Shown one piece after another: positions 32,676-43,393 of a DNA stretch of 64,000 bases. Each line of letters opens with the position of its first letter. Positions within the stretch are counted from its first letter, which is position 1. The notes beneath the pieces were generated by a model. That model saw nothing but the letters and a program-made list of their open reading frames with translations. It searched no databases and was not told where the DNA came from. Source of the DNA: Brachypterus glaber (taxonomy: Eukaryota; Arthropoda; Insecta; Coleoptera; Kateretidae); assembly GCA_958510825.1 (NCBI GenBank), contig OY294044.1, positions 77,918,895 to 77,982,894 of the forward strand, given 5' to 3'. A program made the translations under genes and the position numbers.

Positions 32676-33088
32676 ATATTTATTAAAAATAAAGGTGAAA
32701 TAAAAATGCCCTAATGATTTAACAATAAAAATATTCATTCGACACTGTCAGTAACGTTAACAGATACTTTAAGATAAATATAGTGGCCCTTAGTATTATA
32801 ATATATATTATATAATTGGTTTTAAACTACCTACAGTCCTTAGTCTAGGGGCCTTAGGCCCAATTTATCAATGTACAGTTAAAACATTATCTAAAAGATA
32901 AAGTCTCAGTTAAGAGCAAATTCTGGATTTTGGTTGGAGTTGCTATGGTTATAACGTGTCAGCTAAATTTAGCTGCACTTTGATAAACCCAACCTAGGAA
33001 GATATTTTAGGAGATTTATTCCTCGGAATTCCTAAGCTCGAAACTTTTTCAAAGCTTAAAATTTTCAACTGCACCGAGAAGATAAATA

Positions 33089-33224
33089 TTCTGTGGCTTG
33101 ATTTTCAAAGGGCGGATGTCACTTTGTCAATAGCAGGGCTTTCACGTCAACTCTGATGTAAGATTTTGAAAAAGCTGCTATTGACAAAGTGACATCCACC
33201 CTTTGAGAACAAAAGCCACATAAT
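33089..33224. repeat. Hairpin with about 50-bp imperfect arms
   Basis: GGATGTCACTTTGTCAATAG CAG pairs with CTGCTATTGACAAAGTGACA TCC. Pairing extends outward through CAAAGGG/CCCTTTG and GTGGCTT/AAGCCAC. The loop is about 40 nt. This is a MITE-sized foldback with potential to form a long RNA stem if transcribed. Confidence 0.75.
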
Positions 33225-33475
33225 TTAATTCATCACAATTAAAAAATATAAAAAAATCGAGGATAAGGGTACAGTTTAATCTCCAGAAATAAACTCAGTT
33301 TATTAATAAGTACTTATAATGGTGGTAAATAAACTATTTTTAATATATTTTTTAAATGGTTCGAACCAATGACCATTATAATTAGTAATTATAACAATTA
33401 TAAATTATTAAATGCTTATTTTTAATTGTCACGCATAGTCAAATTATCTGTTTATTAATTTATTTACCATGAGTA
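33225..33475. other. Intergenic, nothing recognised
   Basis: AT-rich without supported features. Confidence 0.4.
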
Positions 33476-34185
33476 TACAGGGTTATTCAGAAATAAGTTC
33501 GAGAAATTTAAAAAATATGAAAAAAAAAATCCTATAAAGGTTGGTCCGCACATGAGTCCTAAGGGAGCTATGGCTCCTTAAAATTGCAATAAAAAAAGGT
33601 TTTTAATTAATTACTTTTGTACCCTTTAAGCTAGAGCGACGAGTTTTTGCATGTATACTAGTATTAATAAGGGCAATAAGTAAGTGTCAATCTATTTTTT
33701 TGAATTTATATAGGGGCGTGCCTAGACGTACAAAATATGTGAGGCTTAACACATTTTTGCCCCGAACTTTTTTATGTATATATTTTTTGAATCTTTTGTA
33801 AAAAATATAGATTTCTTCAGTAAAAATACATAAAAAATGTCATATAGTGTAACACTGTAGGAGCAACCATTTTCATAAAAAATGTAATTAAGAGGAAGTT
33901 ACATTTTGTGCGACTAAAAATGTTACTTTTTAAAAGGATATTATTAAATTTAGGTGTTTTGGTGAAGAATACTTTTTTGCTTAGTTTTAAATGAAGAATC
34001 GCCCTGCAGCATTAAAATTTTATTCGTGCTTTTTTTTGTTCCCCATTCAATATGTCCATCTTCGAAGGGCCGCAGCTCCCTTAGGGCTCATTTCCGGACC
34101 AACCTTTATAGGAACTTTTTTTTCATATTTTTTAACGTAGAATTACCTCTTAAATTTCTTGAACTTATTTCTGAATAACCCTGTA
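33476..34185. mobile_element. TACAGGGTTATTC-family foldback, copy 2
   Basis: Ends TACAGGGTTATTCAGAAATA AGTTC and its inverse ending CCCTGTA. Inner pairing includes CCTATAAAGGTTGGTCCG. It is collinear with 25371-26005, including GCATGTATACTAGTATTAAT, but keeps a longer right part. No coding frame. Confidence 0.8.
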
Positions 34186-35234
34186 TAACTTGTAACCCTG
34201 TATATTAATGTGTTGTTTCATATGTAATCAGATGTTATTAACAGTACTTAAGTACAATTGTAATAAAAGGTGATGTGAGGAATAAAATTTTTAAGTGAGT
34301 CAAAAAAATATAGAAGTGTTTTTGAATACCTAAATGTACAATCATGGACAAAAAATGTATCGTTGTTTTAACCAAATATTTTTTAGTAAGATGGTGAGAT
34401 GGTAACAGTTTTGAAAAAACTATGTTTGTTTTTTTTATAATTAAGTAATGAGCCAATATAAATAGCACAATTATTCTGCCAGAATGTGTCTTTAGTTTTT
34501 GAAATAGAAATAAATCTTTATAAACAGAATTAATCAATTTGGCAACATTCCTCTTTATTAATTTCTAGCCAGTGGCGTACTTATTTTAGGAGTGTTTTCT
34601 TTAAAAAAACCTGCTCCTAAACGACTGCGTATATTTTTTGTTTTAGTTTGGGAAAATAAAACTCCAACATGGACCTATATGTGTTTTTTTTAATGACCCC
34701 ATTTTTGAATGACCCTGTATATTTTCGGCTATTATAACTAAACCTAAATAGCTAATATTGAGAAAATAACTATATTTGTTACAAATAATAGTTTAATATT
34801 AATGGATTAATGTTAAATTTAAATTTATTTAAATTTATACATAGTATATATTTCCGATTTTTCTCGGTATGGTTTTTTGAATAATCCTGTATAGAAGCAT
34901 AATCTAAAGACACAGCTTCTCGCAATGTATAAAACATGGAAATATTACGATGTCCCATAAACTCTGATTTGAGCGGGCGAGAACATAACGATCTAACGCT
35001 ATAGCGGTTCGTTATTAAATATTTATCAAACAATCATCATTCGGCCATCAAGCAACATGGCGGCAAATCCCGCGGGATCCCCTCAAACTGCAAACTGTTA
35101 TGAACCACTCAAATATTTATATTTGAATAGAGAAGGCTCTTAAATTTGTTTTTTCGAAACGAAAAATCTAACGAAGCGGGAACACAAGGGTCATATTAAA
35201 TTTATATTCCTAATCGGAAGTGGTATGGTATCAA
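34186..35234. other. Intergenic with two lone CCCTGTATA ends
   Basis: Single TACAGGG-type termini (on the minus strand) lie near 34715 and 34880. The small frames at 34238-34537 and 34779-35033 are not recognisable. A GC-richer patch at 35050-35090 (CAACATGGCGGCAAATCCCG) is unexplained. Confidence 0.35.
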
Positions 35235-35390
35235 TTTTAACAGAAATAGTAAAGTATATTACATAACCCACGCGAGTGGGAAGGATTACGAACGAGCCGT
35301 CAGGCAAGTGAGGAAACCCCACGAGTGTAAGAAATACACTTTCCAACGAGTTATGTACACTATTTTTCCTACGATCCCAAAAAAATATAA
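35235..35390. repeat. Hairpin cassette ending TTATGTACACTATTTTTCCT
   Basis: AGTAAAGTATATTACATAAC and CACGCGAGTGGGAAGG are mirrored by CCACGAGTGTAAG, TTCCAACGAGTTATGTACAC and TATTT. The centre is GAGCCGTCAGGCAAGTGAGG. A splice-donor-like GGTAAGTAAGG lies about 180 bp downstream (near 35567). The layout is similar to 29441-29590. Confidence 0.55.
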
Positions 35391-36450
35391 AGTTTAAACT
35401 TTCATTCAAATCTTCATTTAATATTTTCTAATTTTTATTACTTATTCCGAGAATTTTTGAGAAAAGCAAAACACAGTGACAGTTGGCGTTTTTATAGTGG
35501 GTCGGTTTGTTTTTTTCGAGGTTTTTTTTTGTATTTTTTTTTTATTTACTTGTGTGAAGTTTTTGGTAAGTAAGGCATTATTATTCACCTGTGGGGACGT
35601 TCATAAACCTACAAAATTACTTGTTTTTTTTAAGGGGGGCGACTGCTTTAATTTGCCTACTTTCTTCAACGTACTCACCTCAAAATTTTGGAAAGCTTTT
35701 CCAAAAAATATCAAAAAATTAATGTATGCAAATTCACATACTCTAATCACTTGGAGCAAAAAAAAAGTGAAATAATCATATTTTTGATTAGTCAGGCAAC
35801 AAAGGGTTAAACCCTACCTAATAAACCAAAAATCTAAACTCCCTAAATTATTTCCAGGTAAAGCCTCTTTATTAACTTGAAGACTGACCTATAACTGGAA
35901 ATACGCAGTGATGTTTAATAGAAAAATAATAATAAACTAAGTAAAAACACTTAGTTTTCAAACTAATAATTATTAAAATTATAATTTGTCAAAACTAATA
36001 TAGAGCATTAATTAAATACAGAGAAATAAATATGCTTGACTAATAAAAACAGATTAACACAATCCTACTTTGACTATTTTAAGCTACAGATTAATTTGTC
36101 TCATACGTACGTCTTCTTACAAAATCGTTTAGTTTATGTTTGTTGTCGTAGCCACGTCGATTTTATTTGTAAACATAACAAGAAGCCGTTTGTCACCAGA
36201 GGTTTATTTTGCCAGAGTATTTGTGTGTTATTAGATTTATTGCTTGACATGCATGCACCCTTGTTGACTTGGGAAAATTGGATTATAATAACACTTAAAT
36301 AAACCTGCCTATAGGCAATTCCTATTAGGCATGTATCTACGCTTCAGTTAAAATATATTGATATATTTTAAGTTAATTTTTTTTACTGTTCGATGTACAG
36401 TATTAAATATTAACTTTAAAGGGTTATTTTCAAAATAATATACAGAGCTC
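35391..36450. other. Intergenic, unrecognised open frames
   Basis: A 99-codon frame (35476-35775) is Phe- and Lys-rich and unlike any family I know. It contains the possible splice donor near 35567. An 88-codon frame at 36036-36302 is equally unplaced. Confidence 0.3.
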
Positions 36451-37440
36451 ACCAAAATTCCCCCCCCCCCCTCTTATCTTTCGCCTGAGTTGAGGTATCG
36501 ATTTATTGTGAAATATAATGAAATTTTTGTTACTTATATCCGCTATATAGTAAGAGCCACGCACTCTTTATATATTTATAGATTACAATCTCATATCGGC
36601 CTGGCGATTCTCTTCGCATAAAAAGCAGAACCAAGATTCAGAAGTGTCTGATTTCACGTTTCTTCTTCCTTTTCTTGTCGTTTTTTATTTTTGTCATTTT
36701 TTTGTTATTATTAATAACTTATTAAGTATTTTGCATGGCAATATTAGGAACACAGCTACTTAGATAACAATCTCAAAAAAATACCTTTACGCTTCTTTAT
36801 TGAGTGAAACACAATATAGGCCAAGAAAGTACATATTTGTACCTACTTTATTACGTTCTTACCCTGCAGTTATCGATACTACCCAGCTTTTATAGTGGAA
36901 GAGCACGAAACAAGAACTGAGTTGTTGAGTTCGCCATTACCTGGATTTTTACAGGCATCTTTTCGATATAACAGATATACTTAGTGCTATCTATAACACA
37001 GAGGAAGAAACTAGCAAGTTTAGGAGGGGTGGCAATATTAGGAACATGGCAATAATTGGCTCACATAGCATGTAATAAAAATATGATATTTATGCCCATA
37101 TTGGATCCGCCACACTGTAAAAAATAAATTTGACTATAGATTTTGGATTTGGACTTTTTTGTGCAAAATTTAATTAAAATTTTGATATGCACGTCCTTCA
37201 TATTTTGTATAAAAATATTAGCCCTAGATTCATAATCAGCGACCTTAAAAACTTCTAAACTTGATTATTTATCCTGTTGGCTGCGTCATTTTTAATTAAT
37301 TAAAACATTTCGAAAATTTCTAATTTTTAAAATCTTTTAGATCAAGTCGGCACGGGTTAATAACGTTTGATCAATCCCAAATGTTTAGGATTATATTGAA
37401 TTTATGAAAACTTGTGCAATAAATCAAAAATAATTTTTTT
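36451..37440. other. Intergenic with C run and short direct repeat
   Basis: A 14-C run lies near 36460. GGCAATATTAGGAACA occurs at about 36736 and 37030. No gene seen. Confidence 0.4.
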
Positions 37441-38091
37441 CTACGACTGCTTTAGAATGTAAGCAAATACACACACTTTTCAAACACAGAATGAATCCAT
37501 TCTAGCTCTAGATACGGTATGAATATTCCGTATCAAGTGTTAGAATGAGCACATGTAGTGCCATCTCTTGTTTATAAAAGTAAAGAAAACTGTAGCAAAA
37601 TTAGCAAAAATATATTTATTTTACCATGAAGTATTGAATAATTTAATGCAATTTAAAGTTTTGCGTTAAAATTACATAAAGTTTATTAGTTTTTCTTAAT
37701 ATTTGACCAGTTTTTTATCACTGTAATTCAAAAAATGAAAACTGCTCCATCTATTGTTAAATATTTAAACCTGATATCTGTCACAACAATTTGACACAAC
37801 GTTGAATTTTTGCATTATAATTTGTAAATATTAAATAAAAATCTTTTTTAACTACTGAATTGATAAAATTATTAAATAACATTAATTGCTTTATTTAGAA
37901 ATATTTGTTTTGTTGCATTTACAATGTCGAGTCACAAAAAACATTGTTTTTAACCTTGCCCGCAGTTTAAAGCCATACAGTGTTTAATATTTGCAGTCGA
38001 AGAAAAACTATAGTCTACAACACGTATGGAATAGTCATTCCGCACTCGCGAGACCGTCATACTATTCCATACTAGTTATAGAATATACTAT
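37441..38091 (-). repeat. 0.65-kb repeat, copy 2 (inverted relative to 29441-30170)
   Basis: Reverse complement of copy 1, sharing TGTAAGCAAATACACACAC, CCATTCTAGCTCTAGATA, CTGATATCTGTCA and the terminal AGTTATAGAATATACTA. Part of the CpG cassette is deleted. The pair brackets 7.3 kb of DNA in inverted orientation. Confidence 0.8.
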
Positions 38092-38833
38092 ACCAAATTT
38101 TGATTAAATATTATTAACATATGTTATTTTATAAATGTTCATGTATAAAAAATAAAAATTAATGCATTAGTTGAGAAATAATTAAGTATATAAGAAATAA
38201 TTAAGTAAATAAAAAGTAATTGCAGTTTAATCATTAAGTTGTGTCCATTTCTGCTGCAGTGCATGAAGTAAATTGCCGTTTTTTTTTATGAAATAGAGAA
38301 TATATAATTTTAAATAGACTATTTATTTACACGCCTGTATTCTTATACAAAAATACCCGGAGTGACTTTGTAGTTTTTTTTTGGATTGAACCTGGCAGGA
38401 TGTCCTATTATAATATTATATTAGAAAAATAACAATTATCCGAAATAAATAAAAGAATTCATCACTGGAGATCTTTGTAACTCATCACAATAATCTTTCT
38501 ATTTCCTTTTCGAAAAGCAATCTGGTAGCCAGAGTCTATTAAAAGGTTATTATACGAAATAATAAAAATAAACAAGCCGTGAATACATGTAATGCTTCAC
38601 ATTTTATTGTGTATACTCTTTTCATTGGATAGTTTATAATATTTTTTTTATTCCTAAGAACAAAACAAATATGTTTATCTGTACAAACATATGTCGGAAG
38701 ATATATGGATATGAATTTTGGAGATGGTAGAAGTTTTATTTAATAATTAAGAAGTCAATTTAAAATTTGAAGTAACAAGATTGAAGAAAACTCGGAAGAA
38801 AATAATTTTAGTAATGTCTGTTATTAAAATTAA
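38092..38833. other. Intergenic, nothing recognised
   Basis: AT-rich sequence without coding or paired repeats. Confidence 0.4.
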
Positions 38834-38925
38834 TGGAGAGCCCCTAGCACAAGCAACAGCTTATTTTGGGCTCTCCATGACTCTGTACTGTATCAAACCT
38901 AATAGAAATAAATAAATAAATAAAA
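38834..38925 (+). mobile_element. Probable LINE 3' end: hairpin plus AAAT tail
   Basis: A 10-bp stem TGGAGAGCCC/GGGCTCTCCA with a 24-nt loop is followed about 30 nt later by an AAAT-repeat tail. A hairpin then a short-unit tail is usual for CR1/I-type LINE 3' ends. No reverse transcriptase remnant is attached. Confidence 0.4.
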
Positions 38926-39035
38926 TATAATTAAACATTTTCCCAAAATAGAAAAAAGCGAAAAAACAGAAAAGAGTGGAACAAAATATGAAACCAAGCC
39001 ATGGGCTAATTGGGTCTGTAGTGCTAAATTATACA

Positions 39036-39789
39036 TATGACATTAGGGTGGACCTCATTTTTTTTAATATCTTAAAATTTTCATTTAGGTACCTAGATGT
39101 AACTAGAAAATTCTGCAAATATGAGAGGAATCAAACTTCTCTAAAGGTGCTAATGAGGGACCTCAAATTAGTAAAAATACCATAAATCGTAAAAAAGCAT
39201 TCAAAATTATGTGCCAAATTTCAAAATGATCAAAAGATTCTTACCCGTGCCGAAAATCCGCCAAAGTTGCCGACACTAAAATTTACGAATTTCTACCATA
39301 AATGTGAGTCAAACGATAAACAAACATTTTAAAAAAATATAAAACTGGACTGAATTTATTAATTAATACATTTTAATAATATGACTAAATGTTAGAATGC
39401 CTTAAATAAAAATAAATTCAGTCCGATCTGATGTTTGTTTACCTTCGTTTACCATTTGACTCACACTTACGGTAGAAATTCGTAAATTTTAGTGTTAGGG
39501 GCAACCAAGCGGATTTTCGGCATGGGTTAGAATCTTTTGATCATTTTGAAATTTAGCACATAATTTTGTATGCTCAGAAGGAAAAAAATAAGATTGCAAG
39601 CCCTTTAAATTTTTCACTTATACAAAAATTACAGACAATTTTCAAAGATTTTGTACGATTTATGGTAATTTTACGAATTTTAGGGCCCTAGAAGTTTGAT
39701 CACTCTCATATTTTCAGAATTTTCTAGTAAAATATAAATGAAAATTTTAAGATAATAAAAAAATATAAGGTCCATTCTAATATGTCATA
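39036..39789. mobile_element. 754-bp foldback, ACATTAGGGTGGACC family
   Basis: TATGACATTAGGGTGGACC mirrors GGTCCATTCTAATATGTCATA. The arms pair through AACTAGAAAATTCTG, GTGCCAAATTTCAAAATGAT and GAGTCAAACG up to a centre near 39412. Nearly the whole element is one long imperfect palindrome. A half copy is at 27198-27600. Confidence 0.85.
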
Positions 39790-40334
39790 TATTATATCAT
39801 TTGTGGGTGTAATTTATAGATTATTCGACAAAATATTAGCCAGGCTATAATAGTCTTTTCTACCGTAGTTTATATATTAGTTTTTTCACTACTAGCACTA
39901 TTTAACTATTTTTATTCAAATAATGAAATAAATTATTAACAGAAATGATATTTCTTGAAATTTTCATAAAAATCAAGTAGCCTTGATCAATGACATTTAG
40001 TAAAATAGTATTTTGAACTGACCTTTAAAAATTTTGTTTTTTTTTTTCATAATATTTAGCTAATTATTGATTGTATTAATTGGTAATAATTATAATTAAT
40101 TATATCTAATAAATAAAAAGTTATTTAAAGCTATTTTATTGGGTTTAATTAGTAAAAATTGCGCAAAGAACTGAAATCTAAAGTGATAAGTCAATTGTTT
40201 ATAAAATTTACTCCTACTATAGTACTAGGAGAGAAAAAATTATTATTGCTATGGGTGAAAAAATTTATTTCACAGTCTGAAAACATGATAAATAATGGTA
40301 TATCCTAAAGCTATTAGTGAAAAAAGCCTTTTTA
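39790..40334. other. Intergenic, nothing recognised
   Basis: AT-rich and noncoding. Confidence 0.4.
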
Positions 40335-40400
40335 TGTAAAATTGCCGACGCGTCGGTTCGAGCACCTAAACGGCCACTCTTCTTCAGGGCTCAATCTTCC
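40335..40400 (-). repeat. CTGAAGA-type structured motif
   Basis: The minus strand reads CCCTGAAGAAGAGTGGCC, then GTGCTCGAACCGACGCGTCG. GAG/CTC can pair, and CGACGCGTCG is a palindrome. It resembles the CTGAAGA...GAAACG motifs at 3.7-4.5 kb, but the second box is GAAC and no enclosing helix exists. Confidence 0.4.
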
Positions 40401-41481
40401 TGGGCATATTGTCAACGAAAATAATATGCATATCATACGCCTAATATAAAACATTAAGAAATGAAAATTGAAGCAACATACAATTATTAAAAATTTTGCA
40501 ATACTATGTAACAAATTATTTGAACAATAGTTTATGACAAACATTTTTTTAATCTCCATAACTGCCGGGCGTTTCCCATCCCAAAAAGGTCAGTTTGAAC
40601 AAAAGTTTCATTTTCTTAGTTATTAATTAAAAAAAAGACCGTTTAATATAAAATTATTAAAAATTAAAAAACTAAAATATTTTTTAAAAAAATTAAAAAG
40701 TTAAAATATAAAAAAAATATTTTTCATAACTTTAAAGTTTTTTGAATTTTTAGATAAAAAAGTCTTTAATTTTTTCTTATTGAATAAACGCATCTTATTT
40801 TTTTTCAAATTGTACCTATTTATTCAAAGTTACCTAGGTAACGTTTTGCGAATAAAAAACGATATTTACTGAAATAGACTAAGTGACATCAGCAGGTTCA
40901 ATACTAAATTTAGCGCCGCAGGCAATTTTTTTAGAAATCCTTAAGTATGGTATTTTTCAGAATTTCATATGCAATTTTATAAAATCTATTTTTAATATTG
41001 TGATATCAGTTAATCAAAAATTTAAAAAGAAATTTTTTTGTAAAACTTCTAATACCCAGAGGAAGGAAACCTTAAAAAAAATAACAAATTATCTTTATCA
41101 CCTTTAAAAAAATAACACATTATCTTTAGCTCCGAAAGGTAACATTTTTAGAAATATATATGTGTCTTTGAAAGACCGAAATCTGGGAAAAAAAAATCGG
41201 AGAATGTCCGATAACTAAAATAATGGGTGGGCGTTGGTTAACGTTAAGGTTGGTTTGATTTTAGTTGTTTGCTGTTTTTTTTTTTAATACTCTTCTAGCT
41301 GCAGAGCTAAAGAGTACGAATAGTATAATAAAAAATAAATTCGGTAGTCGATATAATTTTAATATCCGTGAAAGTGACTAGCATATGTTCAATAAACTTA
41401 AATTGTACCTAAATCGATAATAAATTTACTTAATTATTTAATTTTAATTAAAAACATGGTAGGTATTCCTAAAATAAAATA
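40401..41481. other. Intergenic, nothing recognised
   Basis: AT-rich with repeated A/T runs. A 74-codon frame (40883-41107) is unplaced. Confidence 0.4.
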
Positions 41482-42239
41482 GGCCGTGTGAACCTGGCCA
41501 TGAAGATGGGGCACTTACGAAATAAGGGTCCTTTCTTAAAAGGGGACCCCCTAGAAAGGTTAGTGCCCCAATTGGTTTCGTTAGTGCCCCTTTGGTTCTC
41601 GACTTATAAGGTTGGGGAAAAAAACACCTGTTCTTCACAAAAGAGAAATAACGATTTTTTCGATTTTTTTTGTTTATCACTCGAAAGCATTTCGTTAGTG
41701 CCTGTTAGTGCCCAGGATTTTTTTTCTCCATCCTCAAAGGTTAACTCTCAGGGTCACCTCCAAGTTGATAATTTTAAACCGTCACACTAACAAAAGTAAA
41801 AGAAATATATTTGTTTTTTTCGCACATATGAGCTCTCTAGCGTTGGTAGAGGTTAGTGCCCAATCAAACTATCCTCAGCCTTTATTATGAGGCTCGCCTC
41901 AGGGCTCCGAAAAAGTGCAAAAAAAAGTATATAGTGCCCTCAAAAAAATGAGTTAATGTCCAAAGACGACGACTCCAGAGGCTTTTAACTTTCCCAGATT
42001 TTAAGACCATACCATAGACTATAATACTATATAACTTAAGCCGGGAAAATTATTCTAACCAAACTTTTGATATCTTTCAATCTTTGACATGAATTAAAAA
42101 ACTTGAGTTGTTTAGTTTCAAAAAATTTATTGCCGATTTTTTAAGAAGTGCCATCTAGCATTAGTTTCGAATCGTCAAAAAACATCCTGGACAAAAAATT
42201 CTTGGATACAAATATTTTAGATGGAAATAAATAAATAAA

Positions 42240-42490
42240 TAAAAATAAATAAATAAATGTGTTTCATGAAAAAAACAAGAAACTTTGAAAGAGTCCGTCC
42301 GTCCGTCCAATGTCACGATTTTTGTTAACACGATAATTCAAGAACGATTAATCCCATCGACTTTTCTCTTATATTTCAGGAAAAATCAGATTTCACTAGG
42401 GGAAGATCCCTATTGTTTTTAAAAGTGATCCCTTCAAAAACAAAAAAGATATGGGGGGTTAAACTGTAATAAAATCGAAAAAAGCTAAAA
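42240..42490 (+). repeat. GTCCG-family arm upstream of LINE ORF1
   Basis: TGTGTTTCATGAAAAAAAC, GTCCGTCCGTCC, AATGTCACG and the ACAAAAAAGATATGGGGGGT block match the arm of the 17324-18115 foldback. It is preceded by an AAAT run. It may be a separate insertion or may have become the LINE 5' UTR. Confidence 0.65.
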
Positions 42491-42543
42491 GAAAATTCCT
42501 ATTTTCCTATTTATTGTAAATTAAATAAATAAAGTGAAACAAA

Positions 42544-43233
42544 ATGGGCCCAAAAATTGCTCCAAAAGGACCTAAAACGGCAAGTACTGATGTAAATTCC
42601 CGCGTAAATGATATTAACAGCAAACTAACGGAAGGAATCAACTCACTTCGTAACGAATTGACTCAAATAAAAGATAAAGGCTCAAACACTAGCCTAGACG
42701 CTATAACAAATAAAATAGACAAATTGGAATCAGCTATTATAGAGGCATTGGATGAAATAAAAAACGACATTCAAAACACGAAAAAAAGTCAGGAACACTT
42801 TAAAGAGTCATATTACAAAAATCTGTACTCAAATAACTTGATTTTTTATGGTATAAATACTACAAAAAATGAAAATCTCCCGCAAGAAATCTGTAACATT
42901 TTAAAAAAATTCAAAATCGCCGAAAATGCAAGTGAACAAGACATCAACTATGCTTATCACATGAACGCAAAAAATAAGGAACACAAAAACAATACAACAG
43001 TAGTCAGTTTTGTGAATCGATGGGTCCGCGATCTTGTTTACTACGAAAAACGTAAATTAAAAGGAAGTTCGATTGTGGTTGCTGAAATGTTAACTAAATC
43101 AAAAATGGAAATATTTTTTGCGGTTCGGGAAAAATACGGTGCAAAACAGTGCTGGACCTATAATGGTGATGTGTATATAGCACAAAATAACAAAAAAATC
43201 AAAATAAACAGTTTATCAGAAATTATTGAGTAA
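42544..43233 (+). CDS. LINE ORF1 protein (coiled coil, FP-like C-terminus)
   Basis: A 229-aa protein starting MGPKIAPKGPKTAS. Residues about 15-95 are heptad-rich (INSLRNELTQIKD, LDAITNKIDKLESAIIEAL), predicting a coiled coil that would trimerise. Residues about 100-200 begin NLIFYGI and include VVSFVNRWVRDLVY, an RRM-like nucleic-acid-binding fold often called the FP25K-like domain in insect LINEs. The C-terminus has CWTYNGDVYIAQNNKKIKIN, the typical short cap. No zinc knuckle is present. The role, by family, is binding LINE RNA and chaperoning it during target-primed reverse transcription. The ATG follows AAACAAA and is the first in frame. The protein is very Lys/Asn-rich, like the host composition. 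Confidence 0.85.
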   Translation: MGPKIAPKGPKTASTDVNSRVNDINSKLTEGINSLRNELTQIKDKGSNTSLDAITNKIDKLESAIIEALDEIKNDIQNTKKSQEHFKESYYKNLYSNNLIFYGINTTKNENLPQEICNILKKFKIAENASEQDINYAYHMNAKNKEHKNNTTVVSFVNRWVRDLVYYEKRKLKGSSIVVAEMLTKSKMEIFFAVREKYGAKQCWTYNGDVYIAQNNKKIKINSLSEIIE

Positions 43234-43393
43234 ATATGGATGCACGGGAAAAAACTGGAAGAAGTATGTAACTAGAATAAAAAAAATATATTACTGGACA
43301 CTTTAGTAAGTAAGCAAATTGTTTTTGTTTATTTTTTATTTTTAAAATTAGGCTGGAACAATAATTTAAAAAAAAAAAAAAAAAAATAATTTT

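Noticed and set aside
35476..35775. 99-codon frame as a secreted or membrane protein
   Set aside because: The Phe-rich start comes from T runs, there is no conserved pattern, and a splice-donor-like site lies inside it.
41488..41790. 100-codon frame, repeated with high identity at 47289-47591
   Set aside because: It lies in the inverted arms of the 6.1-kb unit and is made of repeated GTTAGTGCCC translated as VSLVP-like text. Identity reflects arm duplication, not protein selection.
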